Shown here one piece after another: positions 33,201-42,650 of a stretch of 64,000 nucleotides of DNA (its first letter is position 1; every line of letters begins with the position of its first letter). The notes beneath the pieces are model-generated. The model saw only the letters and a list, made by a program, of their open reading frames with translations. It had not been told where the DNA came from and made no database searches. The position numbers and the translations under genes are program-made. This stretch comes from Erinaceus europaeus (Eukaryota; Chordata; Mammalia; Eulipotyphla; Erinaceidae): NCBI RefSeq assembly GCF_950295315.1, contig NC_080168.1, positions 1,559,573 to 1,623,572 of the forward strand, given 5' to 3'.

Positions 33201-35289
33201 CATGGTGCCGTGGGGGTGCAGCCATCTGCCACTGTGATCATGCACCCCACCTCCTAACAAGAAACACTTTTCTTTTTTACTTATTTTATTAGATTAGGCA
33301 GAGAGATAAGTGGGATAGAGAAGGAGAGACACCAGCAGCCTGCTTCACTGCTCATGAAGCTTCCCGCTTGCAAGTGGGGACCAGGGGCTTGAGCCTGGGT
33401 CCTCGTGCACTGTGACCTGCATCTAACCAGGTGTGCTACCGCCTGGCCTGGCAAGAACCACTTTCATGTGGATAACACAGGTCCTTGTGCCCTCTGGCGA
33501 GTTCTGCCCTGGCCTTCCTGTGTCCAGAGTCTCCGCTACGTCATGGTTTTCTGCTGACATCTCCCAGTCAGAGTTGGGCAGAGGGCACCTCCTTTGTCAG
33601 TCAGGAGGTTTCCTTGGCTCAGGGCGGAGACAGCTGTGTGAGGAGCAGAGGTGCGTGACTTGTAAGGCTAGAGTCAGAGGTCACAGTAGAGTGAGGTTTG
33701 TGTGAACTGTCCTTTTTTTTTTTTTTTTTTACAATTCTATTTATTAATGAGGAAGATATGAGAGAGAGAGAGAGAGAACACCAAATGTCACTGTGATACA
33801 TGTGCTGCCAGGGATTGAACTCAGGGACCTCATGCTTGAGAATCCAGTACTTTTACCCATGGCGCCACCTCCCGGACCACTGAAATGACCTGACGTCACG
33901 TGGGCTGGGTGGGTGCAGAGAGCCAGGGAGTGTGGGCATCCCGCCACCCTGGGGTTCTCTCTCTTCCCTCGCTCTGCATGTGCCCCACACTGTGTCTGTC
34001 TAGTCCTGTCTCCCCGCTCCCAGGAGTAGTCAGCCCGCTATCAGTCCCACTCAGAGGAGCCTCCGGGTGGCTCTGCCCCTTCTAGGCGTTGTCTGACGTG
34101 GCGGGAAGCAGCTCTAGCTGTCCCCAGAGGGGGTGGCATGGGGCAGCGCTGACCACAGGAGGTAAGCGAGGCTTCAACGCCACACGGCCCTCCCTGGCTC
34201 CCTCTAGATCTTGGATGAGATCGAGGAACACAGCATCAAAATCTATCACCTGCCGGACGCCGAGTCGGACGAAGACGAGGATTTCAAAGAGCAGACCAGG
34301 CTGCTCAAGGTAGCCGCCCAGCTCCACCACGGCCCCGCAGAGCGGCCGGGAGGGACGCTTTCCCGGGCGGGCTTTGCTCTCAGTGCACAGTGGCCTCCGC
34401 TGCCCCAGGCCGCTTCCTGGGGCCCTGCCCGGCTGCCAGCGGCCCTCCCCTGAGCGCCGTGAGCCTTCTTCCAGGCGAGCATCCCCTTCTCCGTGGTCGG
34501 CTCCAACCAGCTGATCGAGGCCAAGGGCAAGAAGGTGCGGGGCCGCCTGTACCCGTGGGGCGTCGTGGAGGTGGAGAACCCGGAGCACAACGACTTCCTG
34601 AAGCTGCGCACCATGCTCATGTAGGTGGGCGCGTCTGCCCGGGCCGCCGCCGCCGCGCAGAGCTGGGTCCTCACAGCGCTCGCTCTCGTTGCAGCACGCA
34701 CATGCAGGACCTGCAGGAGGTGACCCAGGACCTGCACTACGAGAACTTCCGCTCCGAGAGGCTCAAGAGAGGCGGCAGGTCTGCCCCGGCCCCCGACCCT
34801 CCCGCAGTGTGGTGTGGGCCGCGCCGCCTCCGCCCCTCCGGGAGCGTCCGGCCGATTGCTGCCCCAGAAGTCATGGGTGGGCTCCACCAAGGCCCCTGGG
34901 GCAGGGCTCCAGAGTCGTTCCGGGAGCTGCTCCCTTCCTCCCCGACTGCCTGGCGGACGGCGGTGCTTGTAGATGGTCTGTTCTAACAGCGGTTTCTCTC
35001 CCCTCAGGAAAGTGGAGAGTGAGGACATGAACAAAGACCAGATCCTGCTTGAGAAGGAGGCTGAGGTGAGCGGGGCGCTGGTGTCGAGAGCCGCCCGCTG
35101 GACGCTCCTCTCTGCCGTGTTGTGTCAGCCTTTGTGGCGTAGAGCATCCTCCACTGTGTCCTCACGTCTGTCCGTGTCTCTCCGCAGCTCCGCCGCATGC
35201 AGGAGATGATCGCCAGGATGCAGGCCCAGATGCAGCTGCAGATGCAGGGCGGCGAGGGCGACGGTGGCGTGCATGGCCACCACGTGTGA
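27032..35289 (+). CDS. SEPTIN2: SEPTIN2, complete, 361 codons in 11 coding exons
   Basis: Septin 2 is a GTP-binding cytoskeletal protein that assembles with SEPT6 and SEPT7 group partners into filaments at the cleavage furrow, ciliary base and stress fibres (known). Exons: 27032-27040, 28035-28155, 29981-30067, 31347-31470, 32532-32666, 32788-32905, 34208-34309, 34475-34620, 34695-34778, 35008-35065, 35188-35289. They sum to 1086 nt with stop, matching the 361 residues I recall for human. Key motifs: P-loop GESGLGKST at 44-52, switch DTPGYGD at 101-107, AKAD at 182-185, the septin unique element, and a C-terminal helix rich in MQ ([15 protein letters not shown]). Changes from remembered human are few and conservative. 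All introns are GT-AG. The Kozak-like context is CAGAGATGT. The shared CpG island upstream implies constitutive expression. Confidence 0.97.
27421..27570 (-). repeat. Group C SINE, antisense
   Basis: TTTACTCATGAGAAAGAAAA, CTGGTACACGTGCTGCCGG and GCGCCACCTCCCGG. Confidence 0.8.
27599..27850 (-). repeat. Old group A SINE, antisense
   Basis: GTTGTTGGCTAGGACAGAGA, AGACCTGCTTCCCCGCC and CGCCATGCGCTCCCGCCC, the reverse complement of the group A family. Diverged. Confidence 0.75.
27961..28022 (+). repeat. TG/TGCG microsatellite adjoining a SEPTIN2 acceptor
   Basis: Some 30 dinucleotide steps of TG with CG interruptions. The array ends about 12 bases before the acceptor AG at 28033-28034, leaving only GGTCTCATTTCAG as pyrimidine tract. 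Confidence 0.95.
28035..28155 (+). CDS. SEPTIN2: SEPTIN2 coding exon 2 (residues 4-43)
   Basis: 121 nt, acceptor TTTCAG, donor GTAAGG, ending phase 1. It reads [20 protein letters not shown] and ends FEFTLMVV before the P-loop. Confidence 0.96.
28340..28513 (-). repeat. Old antisense SINE
   Basis: CAGCACTGCTCTGCCTCTTG, then AGAACTTGAGCCCGCGTCC, then GGCGCACCACCACCTAGCCC. Confidence 0.6.
28754..28932 (-). repeat. Group A SINE, antisense, 5'-complete head
   Basis: GACAGAGAGAAATGGAGAGG through TTAACCCGCTGCGCTACCGC and CCGACTCCC. Confidence 0.9.
29346..29540 (+). repeat. Group B SINE, sense
   Basis: GGTTAAGTGCACATAATACC, GGGTTCAAGCCCTCAC, AAGCTTCATAAGTGG and a pyrimidine-rich end. Confidence 0.8.
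29981..30067 (+). CDS. SEPTIN2: SEPTIN2 coding exon 3 (residues 44-72, P-loop)
   Basis: 87 nt, acceptor ATTCCAG, donor GTGCGC. It encodes [20 protein letters not shown], the Walker A region. Lys50 is the expected phosphate-binding residue. Confidence 0.97.
30263..30298 (+). repeat. TCTG microsatellite
   Basis: About nine tandem TCTG units ending TCTGCAG, which resembles a 3' splice site. Confidence 0.93.
30622..30759 (-). repeat. Group D SINE, antisense
   Basis: TTTACCAGAGCACTGCTCAA, GGGGATTGAACTTGGGACC and ACCACTATGCTATCTCCCC. Confidence 0.88.
31098..31309 (+). repeat. Group B SINE, sense, with target duplication
   Basis: GGGGCCGGGTGGTGGCGCAC head, GGTTCGAGCC box B and an AATAAAGATAATAATAATT tail. 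AAGATGCAGT flanks both sides. Confidence 0.93.
31347..31470 (+). CDS. SEPTIN2: SEPTIN2 coding exon 4 (residues 73-113, switch region)
   Basis: 124 nt, acceptor TTCTAG, donor GTGGGC. It encodes [20 protein letters not shown] and the G3 motif DTPGYGD (101-107). Thr78 and Thr102 are retained. Confidence 0.97.
31575..31865 (-). repeat. Long-tailed SINE, antisense, diverged
   Basis: It begins with the tail segment complement (CACCAGGGTTATCGCTGGGG), followed by a GCAGACCTGCTTCATTACC body. The tRNA-like head is eroded. Confidence 0.65.
31885..32105 (-). repeat. Group B SINE, antisense
   Basis: GATAGGACAGAGAAGTTGAG, then GGAGCTTGAACCTGGGTCC, then GTGTGCTCACCTGGGTGTGC. Confidence 0.8.
32532..32666 (+). 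CDS. SEPTIN2: SEPTIN2 coding exon 5 (residues 114-158)
   Basis: 135 nt, acceptor CCGCAG, donor GTGGGT. It reads [20 protein letters not shown] and then the FYFISPFGH strand of the GTPase core. Confidence 0.97.
32788..32905 (+). CDS. SEPTIN2: SEPTIN2 coding exon 6 (residues 159-198, G4 motif)
   Basis: 118 nt, acceptor CACACAG, donor GTGTGT. It encodes [20 protein letters not shown] and AKAD (182-185) for guanine specificity. Confidence 0.97.
33262..33450 (-). repeat. Group B SINE, antisense
   Basis: TTATTAGATTAGGCAGAGAG, GGGGCTTGAGCCTGGGTCC and AACCAGGTGTGCTACCGCC. Confidence 0.8.
33713..33880 (-). repeat. Group C SINE, antisense
   Basis: Poly-T start, TTTATTAATGAGGAAGATA, GATACATGTGCTGCCAGGG and GCGCCACCTCCCGGACCAC. 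Confidence 0.88.
34208..34309 (+). CDS. SEPTIN2: SEPTIN2 coding exon 7 (residues 199-232)
   Basis: 102 nt, phase 0. It reads [20 protein letters not shown], then the acidic DEDEDFKEQ. Acceptor CCTCTAG, donor GTAGCC. Confidence 0.97.
34475..34620 (+). CDS. SEPTIN2: SEPTIN2 coding exon 8 (residues 233-281)
   Basis: 146 nt. It reads [20 protein letters not shown] and [17 protein letters not shown], the septin unique element. Acceptor TTCCAG, donor GTAGGT. Confidence 0.97.
34695..34778 (+). CDS. SEPTIN2: SEPTIN2 coding exon 9 (residues 281-308)
   Basis: 84 nt. It reads [20 protein letters not shown] and RLKRGG. Acceptor TTGCAG, donor GTCTGC. Confidence 0.97.
35008..35065 (+). CDS. SEPTIN2: SEPTIN2 coding exon 10 (residues 309-328)
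   Basis: 58 nt. It reads [19 protein letters not shown]. Acceptor CCCTCAG, donor GTGAGC. Confidence 0.96.
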
Positions 35290-35290
35290 G
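35188..35290 (+). CDS. SEPTIN2: SEPTIN2 coding exon 11 (residues 329-361 and stop)
   Basis: It begins [16 protein letters not shown] and ends with a glycine-rich tail and HHV. Stop TGA at 35287-35289. A GTGAG pentamer array follows at once (35286-35311), offering several donors 5 nt apart. The 3' UTR continues at 36811, so the stop lies next to the last intron and should not trigger nonsense-mediated decay. Confidence 0.93.
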
Positions 35291-35489
35291 GTGAGGTGAG
35301 GTGAGGTGAGGCGAGGCGAGGCCCTGCCCTGAAGCAGGTCTTCCTGCAGCTGTCACGTCACCTGTGGGGCTGGGAGGTGGCTGGCCAGACTCCACCTGCG
35401 GCCCTGCACTGAGGAGACGTTCTGTGTGCTGATGCATCCTCCTCGCTTATCTGAGAAAGCCGTCCTGTAGCTCTAGAAGCGGGGGGACG

Positions 35490-36695
35490 GGGGTCAGCGT
35501 AGAGTAGAGTCACCGTCCCCTCAGTGTTCCCCTGGGGGGGTCAGAGTGGAATAGAGTCACTGTCCCCTCAGTGCTCCCCTGGGGGGGGTCAGCGTGGAGT
35601 AGAGTCACTGTCCCCTCAGTGTTCCCCTGGGGGGGTCAGCGTGGAATAGAGTCACTGTCCCCTCAGTGCTCCCCTGGGTGGGTCAGCGTGGAAGAGTCAC
35701 TGTCCCCTCAGTGTTCCCCTGGGGGGATCAGCGTGGAATAGAGTCACTGTCCCCTCAGTGTTCCCCTGGGTGGGTCAGCGTGGAATAGAGTCACTGTTCC
35801 CTCAGTGTCCCCTGGGGGGATCAGCGTGGAATAGAGTCACTGTCCCCTCAGTGTTCCCCTGGGGGGGTGAGCGTGGAATAGAGTCACTGTCCCCTCAGTG
35901 TCCCCTGGGGGGGTCAGCGTGGAATAGAGTCACTGTCCCCTCAGTGTTCCCCTGGGTGGGTCAGCGTGGAATAGAGTCACTGTCCACTCAGTGCTCCCCT
36001 GGGGGGGTCAGCATGGAATAGAGTCACTGTCCCCTCAGTGTCCCTTGGGGGGGTGAGCGTGGAATAGAGTCACTGTCCCCTCAGTGTTCCCCTGGGGGGG
36101 GGTGAGCGTGGAATAGAGTCACTGTCCCCTCAGTGCTCCCCTGGGGGGGGGTCAGCGTGGAATAGAGTCACTGTCCCCTCAGTGTCCCTTGGGGGGGTGA
36201 GCGTGGAATAGAGTCACTGTCCCCTCAGTGTTCCCCTGGGGGGGTGAGCGTGGAATAGAGTCACTGTCCCCTCAGTGTCCCTTGGGGGGGTGAGCGTGGA
36301 ATAGAGTCACTGTCCCCTCAGTGTCCCCTGGGGGGTCAGCGTGGAATAGTCACTGTCCCCTCGGTGTTCCCCTGGGGGGGCAGCGTGGAATAGAGTCACT
36401 GTCCCCTCAGTGCTCCCCTGGGGGAGCAGCGTGGAATAGAGTCACTGTCCCCTCAGTGCTCCCCTGGGGAGCAGCGTGGAATAGAATCACTGTCCCCTCA
36501 GTGTCCCCTGGGGGGGGTGAGCGTGGAATAGAGTCACTGTTCCCTCAGTGTCCCCTGGGGGGATCAGCATGGAATAGAGTCACTGTTCCCTCAGTGTCCC
36601 CTGGGGGGGGCAGCGTGGATTAGAGTCACTGTCCCCTCAGTGCTCCCCTGGGAGGGGGCAGCGTGGAATAGAGCCACTGTCCCCTCAGTGTCCGC
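35490..36695 (+). repeat. Minisatellite in the last SEPTIN2 intron, about 25 units of 44-53 bp
   Basis: The unit reads GTCACTGTCCCCTCAGTG, then TCCCCTGGGGGGGTCAGCGT, then GGAATAGA. The G run varies from three to nine. Each unit carries CTGTCCCCTCAG, a good match to a 3' splice site. Confidence 0.95.
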
Positions 36696-36810
36696 TGTCC
36701 ACCTGCTTCCTGTACACACACCCTCACAGTGGGCTCTCTGCTCTCAGGAACTGGTGGTCGGAGCCCCCGAACATCCCTCCTGCTGACGAGCTCCTCCTCT
36801 CTGTTTCCAG

Positions 36811-38110
36811 AAAGTACTTTCCGAGACGAAGAAGCCTCTGGCTGGGAGCCCCTGCATGTCTCCCCCTCGCCAGAGGGCCCTGCCACATTTCAACTTCAGT
36901 GCCTGAGAATTTGATTTTTCTTAATCTTTTGATGTTACTTTGTACGAAGCATCCTTAACATTTGTATCTCACCGTGTGCCAGACTGTTCCATGCCCTCCT
37001 TTCCCCTCCCCTCCTTGCCCAGCCCAACCGTGGCGTCCAGGCAGACTCGTGGGCAGCTCCTCTGGCTTCACCCGCCGTGCCAGTCACTGAGGAACTGGCT
37101 TGAGGGGTACTCAGAGCCACCCAGAAAGTTCCTGAGGGTGGAGTCTCTCCTCTCCTCTCTCCACAGCTGTCCCCCGCACACACACACACACGCAGACACA
37201 CACTCGGGGCTTGGTGCAGCCAGCCACCCTGCCCAGATTGTCAGGGTGTAACGCCTGCGCTCACATGCAAGTAAGTCTGCCTTTCATGTGGCACTTCCTT
37301 TGGGGGGTGGCAGAGCTAACCAGTGACTTGCAGGGTGGTGTTCTGACACGGTTCACTGCTGAGGACTTCAGCGCCCACGCTGCCTCGCTCTCTCCCCACA
37401 CGGCGAGCCAGGGAGCTCCCTCAGCCAAGCACGCTTTTAAGGGAGGTTTGCAGTTCGAGACTTTCACACTACACCCCACTGGTGTGGCCACCTGCCTGGA
37501 GGGAAGAAACCCAGGTCCTTCCTGGGCGGCCTCTGAGCCGGGACTGTGCCCAGTCTGCCCGTCCGTCCTCTCACCTCCCCAGCCTTCTTTATCGGGGACA
37601 GATGTCTCCCTGCCAGCAGTCGGGGTTGGGGTGCTACGCCCGATCCGTGCTCTGGCCACCCCCCATGTCCCTGTAGTGCACAGTGAGTGAGGGTGTCCCC
37701 AGGGAGACCTGGAAGTGACCGGGTGAGATGAAGTGCATCCCCCCAGAACAAGGGGCCTTTCCATGGCCAGACCCCGTTTCGGGTCCTCACAGAAAACGCC
37801 CCTTCTCTGCTGTGTCCTCGCTAGTGGGTGGTGTCATGGGCCAGGCGCTCCCTGGGCTCGGCTTGATGGTCCTGGCAAGTTAGCTGAGTCACTGAAAGCA
37901 CTCGTGGGAAAGCCTGCCCAGCCCTGCAGGAGGAGTGCTGCCCCCGGGGCCGAGCTGTGCACTCCCGAGTCCCCCTGCTCCATGCCCACATCCAAGTACT
38001 TTTATTAATCTCCACCTAGACAAGTGTATTTTGAAAACCATTTATACAGCGATTTTGTATCCATTTGAAATACTAACCTTTTTATCAATAAAGCACTCTT
38101 GTTTAGATAT
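36811..38110 (+). other. SEPTIN2: SEPTIN2 terminal 3' UTR exon
   Basis: The acceptor CTCTGTTTCCAG precedes AAAGTACTTTCCGAGACG. About 1.3 kb with no long conserved ORF. It ends at the poly(A) signal AATAAA at 38087-38092. Splicing of the donor after the stop codon (about 35290) to this exon is inferred from signals. Confidence 0.75.
38087..38092 (+). promoter_or_regulatory. SEPTIN2: Poly(A) signal of SEPTIN2
   Basis: AATAAA in ATCAATAAAGCACTC, followed by a T/G-rich stretch at 38098-38140. Confidence 0.85.
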
Positions 38111-38981
38111 TACCTCAGCGGTTGTCATTACAGTTTTTCTCTGGGGAAGGTGTGAAGCCTGAGAATGACCTGAGATCTTGGAAAACTCCAGAAAGGGGGT
38201 CGGGGAGCTCTGTACCTCAGTTCAGTGACAGTTGGCAGCTGCAGAGACAGGAGTCCTCACAGGTGACCTCAGTGACCTAGCAGGATGGATGTTTGGTCAG
38301 TCTCTGTGGGCAGTGCCCGTTCCAGAGGAGGACTGTTGAGGGAGACTGCGGGGACAGTAGCTGCTGTGGACTCACTTCCACCCCTGCAGGTAGACAAGCT
38401 CTGAAGCTGCTTGGAGGGAAAGCAGAGACTGGACTTTGTTTAAAGCAGTGGCCGCTCCACCCAGCAGCCTGGCCCCGCCCAGGCCCTGTGCCCCCTGGCA
38501 GACTGTCTCCAGTTCTTTCTCCAGCCCTCGCTGGTGGCACTGCAGACTTCACCACCCACTGGCCCAGCTGCCCTCCTCCTGCAGAGCTGTCCTGGGGCCT
38601 ACTAGACGCTGACCTCCCAGGGGCTTGCTGGGATCCCCTTACCAACACCACTGTGCCTGGGGCCCTGCTGAGTTGCTGGCCAAGGCTTCAGGGAGGGAAG
38701 AGCAGTTTCTCCCATCTCAGCTTTGGCGACCGGGAGGGTCAGGTTTCTGTCTGGAGGCCCAGCTCTGTAGGTGGGCTGGTGAATGAGCTAGCTAGTCTGC
38801 TCTGGGTGAACCCTAGAATGTGGGGATGGGTACCCCTGAAGCCCAGAGGAAGGGGTTCCTGAGGACTTGCAACGAGGAAGCCTCCAGGAACTGGAGGCCT
38901 GGGTCCCCTGGATGGGGCATCCTGCTGAGGCTGGAGGGGGCCCTGGAGTGGCTGGGCCTTGGAGCTTTGAATCTGGCTTCC
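38111..38981. other. Intergenic segment between SEPTIN2 and the retroelement
   Basis: About 870 bp of unique GC-rich sequence. I see no gene or conserved motif. Confidence 0.7.
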
Positions 38982-38993
38982 AATGCTGGATTT

Positions 38994-39643
38994 ATGCTAT
39001 TCCACTGCAGAATACTGTGCCCCAGTATGGTTCTGTAGCCCCCATGTCCACTTGGTCGATTCCAAATTATATTCCTCCATGAGGATCATTTCTGGAACCA
39101 TCCGTTCCACCCCAGTTCCATGGCTGCCAGTTCTTAGCAACATCGCCCCGCCAGATATTCGTCGGGATGCGGCATCATCTAAGTTCATTTCCCACGTCTA
39201 CGCTCGACCGGACCTGCCAATATACGCGGATATCTTCGCCCACCCTGTCCAACGCTTGACGTCTCGTCACCCAATCTGGTCCCCTACGCCTACACTGAAC
39301 TTCTCTGTTCCAGACTCTTGGAAACAGAGTTGGCAGTCAGCTGAGGTAAAGAACAAACACCTCATCACAGACCCCTGCGAGCATCAACCCGGCTTTGACC
39401 TAGCACGTTATGATTGGGCCCTCCTCAATCGCTATGGAACAGTCCATGGCCGGTGCGCCGCTATGTTCCATCGCTGGGGAGCCAGAGACGACCCGAACTG
39501 CCCCTGCGGCTCCAGACAGACTATGACCCACATAGTCAACGACTGCCACCTCTCCAGATTCAAAGGAGGTCTCGAAACTTTACATCAGGCTCAACCTGAC
39601 GCTGTTGACTGGCTACGGAAGAAGGGCAAACGCTAGAAGAAGA
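38994..39643 (+). mobile_element. 5'-truncated non-L1 LINE-type retrotransposon fragment, intact C-terminal ORF
   Basis: An open frame from 38995 to TAG at 39634-39636 (213 codons) encodes the C-terminal part of a non-LTR reverse-transcriptase polyprotein. It starts YSTAEYCAPVW, then TPVPWLPVLSNIAPPDIRR, then GFDLARYDWALLNR and a CPCGSRQTMTHIVNDC zinc-knuckle-like motif (CxC..H..C). The stop is followed only by AAGAAGA. The 12-bp direct repeat AATGCTGGATTT flanks it (38982-38993 and 39644-39655). There is no poly(A) tail and no TTTT/AA-type site, so it is not L1 machinery. The product resembles polyproteins annotated as jockey-like or RTE-like in invertebrates; the clade is unresolved. The catalytic RT domain (YxDD) is not present. 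The inserted segment is less GC-rich than its surroundings. Confidence 0.85.
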
Positions 39644-39669
39644 AATGCTGGATTTGAATGGCCAGTACT

Positions 39670-39843
39670 AGGGGGCCAGGCGGTGGCGCACCTGCTTAAG
39701 TGCACACACTACAGTGCACAAGAACCTGGGTTCAAGCCCCTGGTCCCCACCTGCAGGAGGGAAGCTTCATAAGTGGTGAAGCAGGGCTGTGCAGGTTTCT
39801 CTCCTCTCAATTTCTGTCTCTATCCAATAATAAGATTTAAAAA
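39670..39843 (+). repeat. Group B SINE, sense, with target duplication
   Basis: GGGGGCCAGGCGGTGGCGCA head, GGGTTCAAGCCCC box B and a CCAATAATAAGATTTAAAAA end. TGAATGGCCAGT is repeated on both sides. It inserted about 15 bp beyond the retroelement. Confidence 0.92.
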
Positions 39844-39859
39844 ATGAATGGCCAGTCCT

Positions 39860-40330
39860 CTCGACAGCCTGGACAGAGGCCCCGCCCCCAGTCATGCCCC
39901 GCCCCTAAGCCTGAGTATCTGAATCCTCGAGCCCTCCTGCCCCGCCCTCTCCCCGCCTGTCGCCCAATCAGAACTCGAATCTTTCCCATCCCGCCCTCCC
40001 AACTACTCAAGCCCCGCCCCACCTGTGGGCAGGCCAATCGGCGGCGCGTCCGCGAGGGAGGCGTGGTGTGAGGGGCGGGGTATGTGCGGGGTGGGCTTGG
40101 TGATTGCTTCAGGGGCGGGGCAGGCCCGGGCGTGGTCTGTATGTGGGCGGGGCGTGACGTGTATTGTGGGCGTGGTCTCGAGGGGCGTGGTCGGGCGGGG
40201 GCGGGCCGGCCCGCGGGCAGTCGGGAGCGGGAGGGGCGCGGAGGCTACGGGCGGCTGTGTGGACGCGGACAGGAGGGCCGGACACGGGGCAGCAGTGTGG
40301 ACAGGCCGCGGGTGAGTCCGGGAAGCCGAG
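39860..40330 (+). promoter_or_regulatory. FARP2: FARP2 CpG-island promoter
   Basis: GC-rich with many GGGCGG boxes. CCAAT boxes lie near 39965 (CCAATCAGAA) and 40034 (GGCCAATCGG). There is no TATA box. It ends at the exon 1 donor. Confidence 0.75.
40200..40311 (+). other. FARP2: Probable FARP2 noncoding exon 1
   Basis: CpG-rich leader ending CCGCGG|GTGAGTCC. No ATG in frame with FARP2. The 5' border is approximate. Confidence 0.6.
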
Positions 40331-41404
40331 GACTGTCTCTCTGCAGCCCCGGCTGGGCCGGGCAGCGTCCGTGGCAGAAGCCCCTCTGGGCGGGAACTGT
40401 CCCTCCTGGACACAGAACAGCGTGGGGTCTGGCCGGGCGGCAGCCGTGTCCTTGTGGAGCCTGGGCTGGAACCGTGGGCCGCTGGGGCCTTTCCTCGGGG
40501 AGAACCGGATTGACTGGGCCTGTCTCCTGGGGCGCGGAGGAATGTCAGCCTGGAGCCTGTGGGTGGGCCGCCAGCACTCAGTGTGGAGACGCAGGACTGG
40601 CCGACGTGTCCCCCTCCCTCCGAGCCCCAGGCAGGATGCAAGTGTCCCCCAGAATCCTGGACTGGGCAGCAGTGTCCCTCCAGGCCTTGGGCCGGGTGCC
40701 AATGCCCCCCATCCCAAAGTGGGTGGCAGTGCCCCCCTAAGCTGGGTGCTGATGTCCCCCCACCCGCTGGAACCCCAGGCTGGGCGGCAGTGTCCCTCCG
40801 GAGGCCGTGCGGAGCCCAGTGGGAATCTCCTGGCCCAGGACCACGCCCTCACGCTGGCGCAGATCTGTGGGAAGCCTGCAGGTGTGCACTTCCCGCCACC
40901 TCACCTGGGAGCCACCTGTGGGTTCTGTGGCAGGGTGTGGGGGCAGCCTTGGGGTGCGAGGCCTGCGCCTGGCTGAGCAGGGCTGGGTGACTGTCACTGA
41001 GTCAGGGGGTCCTGCACCTGCAGCCTGGCTGTGCCCTGGCAAACGCCTCAAGCCCACACTCCAATGGGGTCCCTCAAAATCTGAGCAGAGGTGCGATCTG
41101 GTTGTGCACCCCACTTATGGTGGCGGGCCTGGGGAGGCTGATGTGGGGTCACTGTCTGGCCACGCCACCTGCTCCCAATGGTCTTGGCACTGAGGTGGGT
41201 GGACAGATGTGCTGTGGGGAGTCTGGGGGGCAGTGGACTCCAGGCCCTGGGCCCCCTCCTGCTGCGGGCACAGACGCCATTTGCTTGTCTGTAAGGCAGA
41301 TCGTGTTTGCTCATGTCCATCCAGACAGGAAGGGAGGCCAAGTCCACATGGGTGGCGTCAGCCTCCCGGCTTCTGGCTGTGGACCCGGGGCTGGGTGTGC
41401 AGTG

Positions 41405-41590
41405 ACTGGGACCAGGTACACTTGTCACCATGAACGGGGGACCTGGGTTCAAACCCTGGTGCCCAGCTGAAAGGGGAAGCTTCACGAGGGGCAAAGTAGT
41501 GCTGCCGGTGCCTTTCTCTCTGTCTCTCTACGCCTTAGCTGAAAGGAAAAAATATGGCCTCCAGGAACAGTGGGGTCAGGCAGGCTGCTA
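41405..41590 (+). repeat. Old tRNA-derived SINE, sense
   Basis: GGACCTGGGTTCAAACCCTG, AAGCTTCACGAGG and TGGCCTCCAGGAACAGTGG. Confidence 0.65.
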
Positions 41591-42650
41591 GCAAGAACAC
41601 CAAGAGGTTCTGATCCCTCCAGGAGAGAGAGGGAATGAGAGTCGGCATGCACAGCGTTGCGGAGTGAACTGGGGTCGCCTGGATGCAAGTCTGGCACTCC
41701 TCCCACCATGCTATCTCCCAGGCCACTGCTGCCAGGGATTTGTAAGGCACAGCCGCCATATCTCTGCAGGGGCCCAGCCCTCCCACGTGTGCTGTCATCA
41801 CCCAGGGCTCTTCCTTATGCTGACAGAGACACAGAGACACTGCGGTACCAAGGTATCCCGCCAGTGCTGCTCCCAGGCACTGTCAGGGCTCAAATCTGGG
41901 CACAGGCCTGACCCAGCGAGCTCTCTGCTCCCAATGTTCTTTCTCTCACAGAGAAGCTATGTGCAACTGAGGTTCGAGGCTGTGAGGCACCAGACCCTGA
42001 GTCTAAGCTCAGCTGCAAGCCTGTGAGGAAGGCTGTGTGACCTTAGCAGGAGGGGAAACAGACTCGGGCCCTGAGGCCCCGGGTTCAAGCCAGCCCCAAC
42101 ACCACATGGGGATGCCACAGACAGCACGGGAGAGCTCCGTGGATGGCGGAGTGGGCCTGTACTGTCTCTCCTAGTGCCCTCCCTCCACTCCCTGCCCTGA
42201 GCCCACACCCCTCCTCCACCTGACCACACATGGCCCTCCACCCAGCAGGCAGAGCGGTTCCAGTGGCCCCGCTGCCCAGGGGGACACAGGAGAGAGGGAC
42301 CAGAGAGCCTGGAGTGGGAGCAAGCAGAGGGGATGGTCTGCAGGAAAGGGGACAGAGTGACAGTGCTGGGAGGGGGTAGAGGGCAGGACACCGGGGACAC
42401 ATGGTGAAGGGAGGCTGTGAGACGCGGCAGGACACCAGCTCCAGCGGCAGCAGCTTGTGCAGAGCCGGGAGGCCAGCAGGATGCTCTGAGCACAGTGCTC
42501 TCTCCCACGGAAGGGAGGGGCCGGGCCAGCCAGCTCCCTCCGCACAGTGAGCTACGCAGGTCCGCAGGGCCTTCACTCATCGGTGACCACCAGGTCCTCC
42601 TGCTTGTCACCGCTGTGCTGCACTGTTCTCCTCCTCCAGAGGTGACTTTG

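Larger units (their letters stand above)
32906..34207 (+). other. SEPTIN2 intron, 1.3 kb
   Basis: Antisense group B (33262-33450) and group C (33713-33880) SINEs. The rest is unique GC-rich intron. Confidence 0.8.

Noticed and set aside
35758..36623. Repeated PLGGSAWNRVTVPSV-type peptides
   Set aside because: Translation of the SEPTIN2 intron minisatellite; not a protein.
38820..39082. Upstream frames leading into the retroelement
   Set aside because: Different reading frame and outside the target duplication; not part of the element.
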